From Myxococcus fulvus (GTDB lineage: Bacteria; Myxococcota; Myxococcia; Myxococcales; Myxococcaceae), in assembly GCF_900111765.1 (NCBI RefSeq), contig NZ_FOIB01000015.1, forward strand, positions 124,001 through 188,000: 64,000 bases of DNA. The letters run 5' to 3'. Positions 17,938-27,249 of this stretch are shown here, piece after piece (position 1 is the stretch's first letter; every line of letters begins with the position of its first letter). The notes under the pieces were generated by a model. That model had not been told where the DNA came from, made no database searches, and worked only from the letters and a program-made list of their open reading frames with translations. The position numbers were made by a program, and so were the translations under genes.

Positions 17938-19086
17938 TCACGCATGGCCCGGCGTGAGGACGCACTTGACGCAGCCGTCACGCTTCTGGGCGAACAGGTG
18001 GTAGGCCTCCGGCGCATCCTCCAACCCGAACCGATGGGTGATGATGGCCTTCGCATCAATGCGCCCCTCGCGGATGTGCTTCAGGAGGTGCGGCATGTAG
18101 CGGCGCACGTTGCATTGGTTCATCCGCAGCGTGAGCCCCTTGTTCATCGCGGTGCCAATCGGCATCACGTTCCACGGCGGTCCATACACGCCGACGATGG
18201 AGACATTGCCGCCCTTGCGCACGGCGTCGATGCACCACGAGAGCACCGTGGGAGCCCCCGCCTCCAGCTTCATCCCCAGCCCCATCACCCGGTGCGTCGT
18301 GGAGCCCTCGGCCTCCATGCCCACCGCGTCGATGCACACGTCCGGGCCCCGGCCCTCGAACATCTCCTTGAGGTAGGCGACGACGTCCCCCACCTCCTGG
18401 AAGTTCACCGTCTCCACCTTCGCGAACCGCTCCGCGAAGTCGAGCCGGTACTGCACGCAGTCCACCGCCACCACGCGGCCCGCGCCCATCAGCCACGCCG
18501 AGCGCATGGCGAACAGCCCCACCGGGCCCGCGCCGAAGACGACCACCGTCTCGCCGCCCTTGATTTCGCCCATCTCCGCGCCCATGTAGCCCGTCGGCAG
18601 GATGTCGCCGAGGAACAGCACCTCCTCGTCCTCCATGTCGTCCGGAATCTTCAAGGGCCCCACGTCCGCGTACGGCACGCGCACGTACTCGGCCTGGCCC
18701 CCGTCGTAGCCGCCCGTCGTGTGCGAATAGCCATACACGCCGCACGCCACGTCGCTGGAGGGGTTGCTGTTCTCACACAGCGCCGTGAGGCCGCGCTCGC
18801 AGTAGAAGCAGCCGCCGCAGGAGATGTTGAAGGGCACCACCACGCGGTCGCCCTTGCGCAGTTGGGAGACCTCCGTGCCCGTCTCCTCCACCACGCCGGT
18901 GAACTCGTGCCCGAAGGTGTGGCCCACCCGCGTGTCCGGGACCAACCCGTGCAACAGGTGCAGGTCCGAGCCACAGATGGCCGTCTTGGTCACCCGCAGG
19001 ATGACGTCTTGGGGATGCTCCAGCCGGGGGTCCGGCTTGTTCTCCACTCGGACCCTGAAGGGTCCCTGGTAGGTCAATGCTCGCAT
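17938..19086 (-). CDS. Zinc-dependent alcohol dehydrogenase (formaldehyde-dehydrogenase-like)
   Basis: This is a medium-chain dehydrogenase of 382 residues. Catalytic-zinc ligands are visible as Cys38 in TAICGSDLH and His60-Glu61 in GHEFTGVVEE. The structural-zinc cysteines form the cluster NISCGGCFYCERGLTALC. The NAD(P)-binding site is VVVFGAGPVGLFAM followed by an acidic residue in VVAVDCVQYR. The insert after the zinc lobe and the GDILPTGYMGAE segment resemble glutathione-independent formaldehyde dehydrogenases and their relatives. The natural alcohol or aldehyde is not determined. It leads a two-gene unit with a small membrane protein. Confidence 0.9.
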   Translation of the reverse strand: MRALTYQGPFRVRVENKPDPRLEHPQDVILRVTKTAICGSDLHLLHGLVPDTRVGHTFGHEFTGVVEETGTEVSQLRKGDRVVVPFNISCGGCFYCERGLTALCENSNPSSDVACGVYGYSHTTGGYDGGQAEYVRVPYADVGPLKIPDDMEDEEVLFLGDILPTGYMGAEMGEIKGGETVVVFGAGPVGLFAMRSAWLMGAGRVVAVDCVQYRLDFAERFAKVETVNFQEVGDVVAYLKEMFEGRGPDVCIDAVGMEAEGSTTHRVMGLGMKLEAGAPTVLSWCIDAVRKGGNVSIVGVYGPPWNVMPIGTAMNKGLTLRMNQCNVRRYMPHLLKHIREGRIDAKAIITHRFGLEDAPEAYHLFAQKRDGCVKCVLTPGHA

Positions 19087-19199
19087 GAGGGCGTCTCTCC
19101 CGTTTCATCTACGGGTGAGGACGCCAGCGCCGTGCGGCAAGGCGCGTCATCGACGAGCCCCCCGCTCGCTCACTCGCCATGGCGCGGGAGGGACACCGC

Positions 19200-19871
<672 letters not shown>

Positions 19872-19925
19872 GGAGAAACCCCATGCTGCCGCTCCGGCCG
19901 CTCCGCGCAACCCGAATCTTGCGGC

Positions 19926-20414
19926 CTACAGCGGCGCCGCGTGGTCCGTCTCGGCGGGGACGTTGTTGCGGGGCTCCTCCTCCATCAGCTCCTCGAACTG
20001 CTGCTCCATCAGGATGCCCAGGTCCTCGAGCTGCTCCTTGGACAACAGCTTGCGGACCTTCTTGAAGAGCTCACCCTCCTCCTCCTCGACGTGGTGCTCG
20101 ATCTGCTCCTGGAGCACCTTCATCTTCGGGTCGAACTCCTCGTCGTCCGGAGACATCTCCAAGAGGTCCGCGATGATGCGCTTGGCGGACAGGTGCTCCT
20201 CCACCGCCTCGCGCAGCTCGTCCTCGGTCCGCTCCGACTTGGTGGCCGGATAGAAGTACAGCTCCTCGATGGTGGCATGCGCGGCGAGCCGGTCGGCGAT
20301 CATCTTGAACAGCTCGCCGCGGCGCACGTCCGCGTGGTCCGGCAGCTTGCCGTACTGGGCGAAGAGCTTCTTCACTTCGTCATGCTGCTGCTTCAGCAAC
20401 TCAATCGCGTTCAT
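19926..20414 (-). CDS. Hemerythrin HHE-domain protein
   Basis: This 162-residue four-helix-bundle protein is predicted to hold a non-heme di-iron site. Histidine/glutamate motifs recur at the expected spacing: LLKQQHDEVKKLF, AHATIEELYFYP, VEEHLSAKRII and IEHHVEEEEGELF. Such proteins bind oxygen or nitric oxide or protect iron-sulfur enzymes; the exact role is unknown. The C-terminus is very acidic. It follows the FAD/Rieske gene by 64 bp on the same strand and may share its transcript. Confidence 0.9.
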   Translation of the reverse strand: MNAIELLKQQHDEVKKLFAQYGKLPDHADVRRGELFKMIADRLAAHATIEELYFYPATKSERTEDELREAVEEHLSAKRIIADLLEMSPDDEEFDPKMKVLQEQIEHHVEEEEGELFKKVRKLLSKEQLEDLGILMEQQFEELMEEEPRNNVPAETDHAAPL

Positions 20415-20478
20415 GTCATGCCTCCATGTCGGCGGGGTTCAAGGCGCGTCTGACTTCGGGAGCTTCGTGGCGGGGGCG

Positions 20479-21990
20479 TCAGGTGGGCAGCTTGCGGGAA
20501 GGCAAATCCTTCACCGCGGGCCCGTTGAGCACCTTGCCCGTGGGGCTGAAGCGCGCGCCGTGACAGGGGCAGTCCCACGAGCGCTCAGCGCCGTTCCAAT
20601 GCACATGGCAGCCCAGGTGCGTGCACACCGGTGAGACGGCGTGCGAGGTGCCATCCTCCTCGCGGTAGACGGCCACCTTCTGTCCGTCCACCTCCAGCAC
20701 CTTGGCCTCGCCGGGCGCCACCTCGGACAGGTGCTTGCCGTCGGGTCTGGCCAGCCGGTCCGCGACGAAGCGGAAGGCCACCTCGGCGTTCTCCTGGATG
20801 AAGTCCTTCACGCCCGCCATCGGCTTGACGCGCGTGGCGTCGTACAGCGCGGCGAAGGGGTTCTCCCGCCCGAGGATGAGGTCGGTGAGCAGCATCCCCG
20901 CCAGCGTGCCGAACGTCATCCCCGTGCCGGAGAAGCCCGTGGCCACGTAGACGTGCTTCCGGGCGCTGTCGCGGCCGATGTAGGCCAGCCCGTCGGCCGG
21001 CTCGATGACCTGACCGGACCAGCGGTGGGTGATGGACTCCACCGGGAAGCGCTCGCGCGCGAACTCCTCCAGGGCCGCGTAGCAGCGCGCCGTGTCCTCC
21101 TCGGCGCCCACCTTGTGGTCCTCGCCGCCGACGATGACGTAGGTGCGCCCGTCCACCGGCTGCGTGCGGATGTAGTGATAGGGCTCCTTGCAGTCGTAGT
21201 ACTGCGCCGGCTCCAGCGCCCCGTCCAGCGGACCTGCCACCGCGTAGGTGCGGTACGGGAAGAGCTTGGTGTGCATGAAGACGCGGTTGAGCGGCGTGGT
21301 GGTGGCCTCCACCACGTCGGTGGCCGTGACGACGCCCCGGTCCGTGACGACGCGGCAGGGCTTGCCGTCCTGGACCTCCAGCACGCGCGTGTTCTCGAAC
21401 AGGTGGCAGCCGTCACCGGGGATGCGGTCCGCCAGCCCGAGCAGGTACTTGCGCGGATGGAACAGGGCCTGGTCCTCCACGCGCAGCGCGCCCTTCACCG
21501 CGAAGGGCAGCGGCACGCGCTGCGTGAGCGTGGCGAGCAGCCCCGCGTCGCGCGCGGCGGACACCTCGTCCTCCAGCGACTGGAGCTCGCGCGCCGTCTC
21601 CGCGTACTGGAACATGGGCACGCGCTGGAAGTCGCAGTCCAGGCGCAGCTCCTCCACCAGCGAGGCGATCTGCTCGATGGCGGCGCGGCTGGAGGATGCC
21701 GCCAGTCGGGCGCCCTTCTCCCCGAAGTCGCGGCGCAGCGTGGCGTAGGGCGTGTCGAGCAGCTCCGTGAGGTGCGCCGTCGTCTGCCCCGTCTGCCCGG
21801 ACAGGATGCGGTTCATCTCCAGCACCGCCACCCGCTTGCCGGCGCACTTGAGCAGCCACGCCGTGGTGAGGCCCGCCATCCCCCCGCCGATGACGGCCAC
21901 GTCCACCGTCAGGTCCCCGGGCAGCGTCGGGAAGTCGCGCGTGGGGGTGGTCAGCGTCCAGAGCGAGCGATGCGTCCGCGTCTCATCCAT
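20479..21990 (-). CDS. FAD-dependent oxidoreductase (DAO family) with C-terminal Rieske domain
   Basis: The 503-residue protein joins two redox modules. The N-terminus has the FAD dinucleotide motif VDVAVIGGGMAGLTTAWLL (about residues 29-47) and the D-amino-acid-oxidase fold. The last 100 residues form a Rieske 2Fe-2S domain with CTHLGCHVH and WDCPCHGARFSP, supplying two Cys and two His ligands. Fusions of this kind are widespread in bacteria and lack an established substrate. ATG 21990 follows GGGAC. The protein appears cytoplasmic. Together with the hemerythrin and the dehydrogenase downstream, it makes a redox-rich stretch. Confidence 0.92.
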   Translation of the reverse strand: MDETRTHRSLWTLTTPTRDFPTLPGDLTVDVAVIGGGMAGLTTAWLLKCAGKRVAVLEMNRILSGQTGQTTAHLTELLDTPYATLRRDFGEKGARLAASSSRAAIEQIASLVEELRLDCDFQRVPMFQYAETARELQSLEDEVSAARDAGLLATLTQRVPLPFAVKGALRVEDQALFHPRKYLLGLADRIPGDGCHLFENTRVLEVQDGKPCRVVTDRGVVTATDVVEATTTPLNRVFMHTKLFPYRTYAVAGPLDGALEPAQYYDCKEPYHYIRTQPVDGRTYVIVGGEDHKVGAEEDTARCYAALEEFARERFPVESITHRWSGQVIEPADGLAYIGRDSARKHVYVATGFSGTGMTFGTLAGMLLTDLILGRENPFAALYDATRVKPMAGVKDFIQENAEVAFRFVADRLARPDGKHLSEVAPGEAKVLEVDGQKVAVYREEDGTSHAVSPVCTHLGCHVHWNGAERSWDCPCHGARFSPTGKVLNGPAVKDLPSRKLPT

Positions 21991-22228
21991 GTCCCAAGAG
22001 TAGGGATGCGCCCCAGGTGCGATAACCCGACGCGGCCGGCGCCGATGCCTGGCCGTCTGCTCGGCGTCGGAGCCACCCGGGATGTGCACGAGCAAACAGA
22101 GCGGGCCGCCGGGTGTTGGCAAGTCACGTGGGATTCCAAGCCGTTCTGGGGTGGTGGCGCGGCCCGCGATACATAGAGGGCAGGGACGGCCCCCCGACCC
22201 CTGCCTCGTACCCAGGGAGCCACGAAGG

Positions 22229-22420
22229 ATGCCGGTGGAAAGATTGGCTGGGAGCACCAGCCTCGTCGATGTCATGGACCGGGTCCTGGACCGCGGCCTG
22301 CGCTGGGACGGCACCGTCCCACCGGACGCCTCCGCGCCCGTCGTGGTGACCTCCCTGGAGCTTCGCGTCGAAGACACCCCTCCTGCTGACGACACACCTC
22401 GACTTCCACCTGGAGCCTGA
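22229..22420 (+). CDS. Short gas-vesicle GvpA/GvpJ-like peptide (divergent)
   Basis: The 63-residue product opens with MPVERLAGSTSLVDVMDRVL and continues DRGLRWDG. This follows the GvpA/GvpJ/GvpM helix-1 pattern in which SLxxVxDRxLDKG is the hallmark. The following region should form the two amphipathic strands, but it carries prolines (TVPPDASAPVVVTSLELRVE) and only the second strand pattern survives. It is therefore a very divergent or decaying relative rather than a structural shell protein. ATG 22229 has AGGGAG upstream. The next gene, a sensor kinase, starts four bases after the stop, and a GvpL/F gene lies further down the operon, which supports the reading. Confidence 0.6.
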   Translation: MPVERLAGSTSLVDVMDRVLDRGLRWDGTVPPDASAPVVVTSLELRVEDTPPADDTPRLPPGA

Positions 22421-22424
22421 CGCA

Positions 22425-24539
22425 TTGGTCTCGTACGCCCCGCTCGCCCCGGCCCCCGCCTCCACCGTCGACGCGCGCCTCGCCCTGGCCGAGCAGCTGC
22501 TCGCCTGTGAATCCGCGAGAGGGTGTGCCCGGGCCGTGGTGGAGTGGTTGCCCGTGCATGCCCAGGCGCTCGCCGCGGCCTGCGTGGCACGCGAGGAGCC
22601 CGGAGCCCGGATGACCTGCCTGGCCGCGCAGGGGCTCTCCGAGGCCCAGCAGGTGGCGCTCGCCGCGTGGTCCGACGCGGACCCCACGCACCCCTTGGCG
22701 GACGTGCTCACCCAGGCCGCGCCGCGCTTCTTCCCGAAGGAGCGCGCGCCCCTGCCCTCCCATGGCGCGCAGGGCCTGTTCGCCGTGCCGCTCGGGCGCG
22801 CGGGCACGGCCCCCGTGGGCCTCCTGCTGGTCTGGGCGAGCGCCCCCGAGCTGCCCGCCGAGGTCGCCTGGGTCGCCGGGCACGCGGGGCCCTTCCTCGC
22901 GCGCCAGGCCACGTCCGGGCCGCTCGCCGCGGGCGGCGCGGAGCTGTTCCGCCGCATCATCGACGCGGTGACGGACCCGGTGCTGCTGACGGACCTGGAG
23001 GGACGGCCGCGCCTGGCCAACGCGCGCGCGGAGGCGCTGCTGATGGCGGGCCCCGACGCGAGCCACGGCCGCCGGCGCGCCGTGCACCTCAACCAGCGCG
23101 TGTTCTCCGCCGCGGTGGCCAGCACCGCCAGCGGCGGCCAGCCCGGGGTGAGCTGGCGCGAGGTGCCGCTGGTGGACCCCGTGGAGGGGTTGGACCTGCT
23201 CTTCGAGCTGGTCAGCACGCGGGTGTACGAGCCGGACGGCCGCGAGGCCATGGTGAGCGTGCTGCGCAACGTGACGGACCTGGGCCGCGCGACGCAGGCG
23301 CTGGGTGAGAGCTACCGGCGCCTTCGCGCCACCGAGCGCGAGGCGCGCAGCGAGCGCCACCGGCTGGACCGGGTGCTGGACTCCGTGGCGGACCCCATCA
23401 TCCTGTCGGACCCGTCCGGCGTCACGGTGATGATGAACGAGCCGGCCGAGCGGCTCTTCTCGCTGCCGCCCGAGGGAGGCCGCGCGGCGCAGCGTCGCGT
23501 GCGCTCCAACCACGCGACGTTCGTCTCGTTCCTCGCCAACCTGCTCGACACGGGCGGCAGTCCCCGCTGGCGCGGGCAGCTCAGCCTGGTGGACCCGACG
23601 AGCGGCGCCACCCTGCCGGTGGAGGCGGTGGCGAGCAAGGTGCTGGGCGAAGGCGGAGAGCTGACGGGCATCGTCACGCTCTTCCAGGACCGGGGCGAGG
23701 CGCTGGAGAAGGCGCGGCTGCTGGAGCGGCTCAAGGAGGTCTCCACGCTGCTGGAGGCGCGCGTGCAGGTGGCCACCGCGGAGCTGGCGGAGCAGAACGA
23801 GAAGCTGCGCCGTCAGGCCATCCAGCTGGAGCAGGCCAGCGCGGCCAAGTCCCAGTTCCTGGCCAACATGTCCCACGAGTTCAGGACGCCGCTCAACGCC
23901 ATCCTCGGCTACACGAACATGCTGCTGCAGGGCGTGTCCGGGGAGCTGACCGCGCCGCAGAAGCGCAACCTCACGCGCATCGACTCCAATGGCCGGCACC
24001 TGTTGGAGGTCATCAACGAAATCCTGGACATCACCCGCATCGAGGCGGGGCGGATGCCGCTGCACCTGTCGGACTTCGTCATCCCGGAGCTGCTGCAGGA
24101 GGTGATGGCGGAGATGGACCCCATCATCGCGCGCAGCAAGCTGACGGTGACGACGCACCTGGGCGCGCGGCTGCCGCCGGTGCACAGCGACCGTCAGAAG
24201 GTGAAGCAGGTGGTGCTCAACCTGCTGTCCAATGCCCTGAAGTTCACGCACGAGGGCGCGGTGAAGGTGGTGGCGGAGTACCAGCCGTCATCTTCCATGC
24301 TCACCATCTGCGTGGAGGACACGGGGATTGGCATCGCCCCGGCGGACCAGGAGAAGATCTTCGAGGACTTCCAACAGGTGGACAGCTCGCCCACCCGCGC
24401 CTATGGAGGCACGGGCCTGGGGTTGTCCATCTGCAGACGTCTGGCCGACATGCTGGGGGGGCGCGTCACCCTCCAGAGCACCCAGGGGCAGGGGTCGGCC
24501 TTCACGCTGCACTTCCCACGACGCCCGAGGCGGACATGA
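22425..24539 (+). CDS. Sensor histidine kinase with two PAS-like domains
   Basis: This soluble kinase of 704 residues has no membrane helix. Residues about 1-165 form a GAF-like N-terminal module; PAS-like domains start near 170 (IIDAVTDPVLLTDLEGR) and 315 (VLDSVADPIILSDPSG). A coiled coil leads to the HisKA domain with phospho-acceptor His484 in MSHEFRTPLNAILGY. The ATPase domain shows the N box (LNLLSNALKFT), VEDTGIGIAP and GGTGLGLSI. The start is TTG 22425, four bases after the GvpA/J-like stop, with TGGAG upstream. Its stop overlaps the receiver gene start (ATGA), so the receiver is its likely partner. It probably senses a cytoplasmic cue. Confidence 0.9.
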   Translation: MVSYAPLAPAPASTVDARLALAEQLLACESARGCARAVVEWLPVHAQALAAACVAREEPGARMTCLAAQGLSEAQQVALAAWSDADPTHPLADVLTQAAPRFFPKERAPLPSHGAQGLFAVPLGRAGTAPVGLLLVWASAPELPAEVAWVAGHAGPFLARQATSGPLAAGGAELFRRIIDAVTDPVLLTDLEGRPRLANARAEALLMAGPDASHGRRRAVHLNQRVFSAAVASTASGGQPGVSWREVPLVDPVEGLDLLFELVSTRVYEPDGREAMVSVLRNVTDLGRATQALGESYRRLRATEREARSERHRLDRVLDSVADPIILSDPSGVTVMMNEPAERLFSLPPEGGRAAQRRVRSNHATFVSFLANLLDTGGSPRWRGQLSLVDPTSGATLPVEAVASKVLGEGGELTGIVTLFQDRGEALEKARLLERLKEVSTLLEARVQVATAELAEQNEKLRRQAIQLEQASAAKSQFLANMSHEFRTPLNAILGYTNMLLQGVSGELTAPQKRNLTRIDSNGRHLLEVINEILDITRIEAGRMPLHLSDFVIPELLQEVMAEMDPIIARSKLTVTTHLGARLPPVHSDRQKVKQVVLNLLSNALKFTHEGAVKVVAEYQPSSSMLTICVEDTGIGIAPADQEKIFEDFQQVDSSPTRAYGGTGLGLSICRRLADMLGGRVTLQSTQGQGSAFTLHFPRRPRRT

Positions 24540-24946
24540 CGAATCCCTCCCCGAATCTCAAGCCGCTCGTGCTCGTCGTGGACGACTACGATGACGCGCG
24601 AGAGATGTACGCGGAGTACCTGGAGTTCTCCGGGTTCCGCGTGGCGCAGGCGAGGAACGGGCAGGAGGCGCTGGACCAGGCCTTCGCGCTCACGCCGGAC
24701 ATCATCCTGATGGATTTGTCGTTGCCCATCATCGATGGGTGGGAGGCGACGCGGCGGCTGAAGAACGACGCGCGCACGCGCACCATCCCCGTGGTCGCGC
24801 TCACGGGGCATGCGATGACAGGCCAGTCCGATGAAGCGAAGGGCGCGGGGTGCGACTCCTTCGTCACCAAGCCGTGCCTGCCCGACGAGCTCGTGGCGGA
24901 GGTGCGGACCATCCTCGCCCGGCGCGGAGGCGCCGCGATTCGCTGA
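24536..24946 (+). CDS. Stand-alone CheY-like response regulator receiver
   Basis: This 136-residue protein is a single receiver domain. The acidic pocket is in LVVDDYDDARE, the phospho-acceptor is Asp60 in IILMDLSLP, the switch Thr is in VVALTGHAM, and the conserved Lys is in FVTKPCLP. There is no output domain, so it must act by protein contact. It overlaps the kinase by 4 bp and is followed 8 bp later by the GvpL/F gene, so kinase, receiver and GvpL/F share a transcript and plausibly a pathway. Confidence 0.92.
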   Translation: MTNPSPNLKPLVLVVDDYDDAREMYAEYLEFSGFRVAQARNGQEALDQAFALTPDIILMDLSLPIIDGWEATRRLKNDARTRTIPVVALTGHAMTGQSDEAKGAGCDSFVTKPCLPDELVAEVRTILARRGGAAIR

Positions 24947-24954
24947 GGCGTGCC

Positions 24955-26172
24955 GTGTCCCGGTCCCCCCGTCCTCCCAACAAGGCTCCTTCCCGACGAG
25001 GCACGGCCTCGCCCAAGCCGTCCCGCGTCCGACGCGCGGCGCCCGCCGACGAGGCGAAGCGCCCGGGTGCGTCCACGCCCCGAGCCGCGCCTCCACGGAC
25101 CTCCGTTGCTGCCGGCACACCCGCGCGTGGCGGCAAGGCGGAGCGGTCCGAGCCGCGGACGCCGGACGTGTCGCGAGCGGCGACGCCCTCCCGTGGGAGC
25201 AAGGCCGCCCAGCCCGGTTCGGACACGCTCATGCCCGACGCCTCGCGGAACGCAGCGTCCGGAAGAGACAGCCAGGCCGGCCGCCTACGTGAGGTCCCGC
25301 CCGCGCGAGGGAGCAACAGCTCCCGTCCCGAGCCGTCCTCGGCCCCGAGTGCCCGGGACGCGACGGCCGAGCATCAGGGCAAGAGCGCGCGTCCCGTGCC
25401 GGACGCTCCCACGCCCGAGGAGCTCGCGGGGCCCCAGTACCTCTACGGCGTGGTGCGCGCCGACGGCCCGCTGGACTTCGGTCCCATCGGCCTGGGCATG
25501 CCGCCCTCCCACGTGCGCGCCGTCTGTGAGGACGGGCTGGCCGCGCTGGTGTCCCCCACGCCCTCGATGCGCGTGGACCCGACGCGGGCCCATCTGCTGG
25601 CGCACCAGCGCGCCGCCGAGGTGGTGCTGCGCGAGCACACGCTGCTGCCGGTGGCCTTCGGCACCGTGCTCGGCTCGGAGGCCGACGTGCGCGCCATGCT
25701 GCGCTCCACGCATGAGGCCCTCACCTCCGTGCTCACCGCGCTGGAGGGCAAGGTGGAGCTGGGGCTCAAGGTGCTCTACCACCGCGAGCACCTGAACCGA
25801 CGCATGGAGCTGGAGGACGAGGAGCTGCGTCGGCGCGGGGACGAGTCGGAAGCCGAGCACGAGCAGCGGCTCGGGCGCGCGGTGGAGCTGCGCGCCGCGC
25901 TGGACATGGCGGCGATGCTGGAGGGCCTGCGCCCGCTGGCGGCGGCGTCTCGCACGGACGCGCCCGTGGGCGAGCGCATGCTGCTCAACGCGGCCTTCCT
26001 CGTCGCCAGGCGGGACGGGCCCGCCTTCGAGGCGAAGGTCCGGATGCTCGCGGCGCGCTCGGACCTCTACACCTTCCGCTTCACCGGCCCCTGGGCGCCG
26101 TACAGCTTCGTCGACCTGCGACTGGGCCGCGCCGACGCCCCGGAGCCTCGGGTGTCACGGACCGCCGGCTGA
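24955..26172 (+). CDS. GvpL/GvpF family gas vesicle accessory protein with disordered N-terminal tail
   Basis: Residues about 159-405 match the GvpL/F family: it opens GPQYLYGVVRADGPLDF, continues with LAALVSPTPS, the HLLAHQRAAEVVLREHTLLP block ending in VAFGTV, and LEGKVELGLKVLYH, and closes GPWAPYSFVDLRLG. GvpF and GvpL are accessory proteins that bind GvpA during gas vesicle assembly. Residues 1-158 are a Pro/Ser/Arg/Ala-rich, probably disordered and basic extension not found in normal GvpL/F. GTG 24955 is chosen because GAGG lies six bases upstream; earlier starts would fall inside the receiver gene. Its last 18 bases overlap the convergent DUF4340 gene. Confidence 0.85.
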   Translation: MSRSPRPPNKAPSRRGTASPKPSRVRRAAPADEAKRPGASTPRAAPPRTSVAAGTPARGGKAERSEPRTPDVSRAATPSRGSKAAQPGSDTLMPDASRNAASGRDSQAGRLREVPPARGSNSSRPEPSSAPSARDATAEHQGKSARPVPDAPTPEELAGPQYLYGVVRADGPLDFGPIGLGMPPSHVRAVCEDGLAALVSPTPSMRVDPTRAHLLAHQRAAEVVLREHTLLPVAFGTVLGSEADVRAMLRSTHEALTSVLTALEGKVELGLKVLYHREHLNRRMELEDEELRRRGDESEAEHEQRLGRAVELRAALDMAAMLEGLRPLAAASRTDAPVGERMLLNAAFLVARRDGPAFEAKVRMLAARSDLYTFRFTGPWAPYSFVDLRLGRADAPEPRVSRTAG

Positions 26173-27249
26173 GGACACCGGCGTCGTCACCCGCGCGGCC
26201 TCGGCGGCCAGCGGGTCCACGCCCGCGTGCAGCCGGACCCAGCCCGGCGTGTGCTCGGTGCGCGCGTAGAAGCCGTCCGTCGCGCGCGCCACCGTCAGCT
26301 CGCCCACCGTCTTGCCACCGCGCCGGTACTCCACGCGGAAGGCCTCCTTCGGCTCGCCCCCCGGAGGCTGCTCGTCGCGGCCCAGCAGGTCCAACGGCAC
26401 CAGCCGCCACACGCGGTCATGCCAGTTGCGGGTGAACTCGTCCGGCTTGTCCGGCGACTCCTCCGGCGCCAGCGTCACCGGGTTGGGCGCCTTGCCGCTC
26501 GCCACGAACGCGCGCGACGAGCCACCCGACGAGATGACCACCGCGTCGAACTCGCCCAGGTCGAAGACATGCATCCGCCGGTCGACCAGGCGCGTCGTCG
26601 CGTTCTCCAGGTCCGGCAGCAGCGCGGGGCCGAGCAGGAACACCTGTCCGTCCGAGTCACGACGCAGGTACGGCGTCCCCCAACCGCCTGTCATCGAGGC
26701 GAGCGTGAAGGCCTCCGTCTTGCCACCCAACGTCAGCGTCAGCTTGCGCTGCGAGCCCGTCAGCCCCACCTCCGCCAGCTTCTTCTCGTCGAGCACGCCC
26801 AACGAGCGCGTGGCCCGCAGCGGAGCGAAGCGCGGATAGAGCTTCTGGGCGACCTCGTTGGCGCGCATGTCGCGAGGAGGCGGAGGCGGCTGTGCCGAGG
26901 CCGGAGTCCCCGCGTCGGTCGCACCCTGCGCCAGCGCCGCGCCAGCGCCGCCATCCACGGACGTGCCACCGTCGACGGACGCGTCGGCGACACCCTCCAC
27001 CGGAGGCAGCGGCTTCGCGGGCTTGAAGCCCAGGCGGACCCAGAGCGCGTCACGGTCCCGCGCGTCGCGGTACAGCTCCACGTAGCGCGCCTCGTCCTCG
27101 TAGCGCACCTTGTCCAACGCACGCGCCGGCAGCTCCACCACCGTCACGTCACCAGGGGCGCCCGCCGGAGCGCGCTGCCACACCAGGTAGGCGGCCACCA
27201 GCGCCACCACCGCGAGGGCGCCCTGCAGGGCCAGGTCCCGGGCCTTCAT
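26155..27249 (-). CDS. DUF4340-domain protein of the Gld-like ABC operon
   Basis: This 364-residue protein has one N-terminal membrane segment (ALAVVALVAAYLVWQ) and a large extracytoplasmic part with the DUF4340 pattern, including RSLGVLDEKKLAEVGLTGS and VVDLG-like strand blocks near the middle. A Pro/Gly/Ala-rich insert near residues 80-125 is low complexity. DUF4340 proteins are commonly found last in operons with GldG-like ABC components, exactly as here; their role is unknown. The start overlaps the GldG-like stop by 4 bp (ATGA). Confidence 0.85.
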   Translation of the reverse strand: MKARDLALQGALAVVALVAAYLVWQRAPAGAPGDVTVVELPARALDKVRYEDEARYVELYRDARDRDALWVRLGFKPAKPLPPVEGVADASVDGGTSVDGGAGAALAQGATDAGTPASAQPPPPPRDMRANEVAQKLYPRFAPLRATRSLGVLDEKKLAEVGLTGSQRKLTLTLGGKTEAFTLASMTGGWGTPYLRRDSDGQVFLLGPALLPDLENATTRLVDRRMHVFDLGEFDAVVISSGGSSRAFVASGKAPNPVTLAPEESPDKPDEFTRNWHDRVWRLVPLDLLGRDEQPPGGEPKEAFRVEYRRGGKTVGELTVARATDGFYARTEHTPGWVRLHAGVDPLAAEAARVTTPVSSAGGP

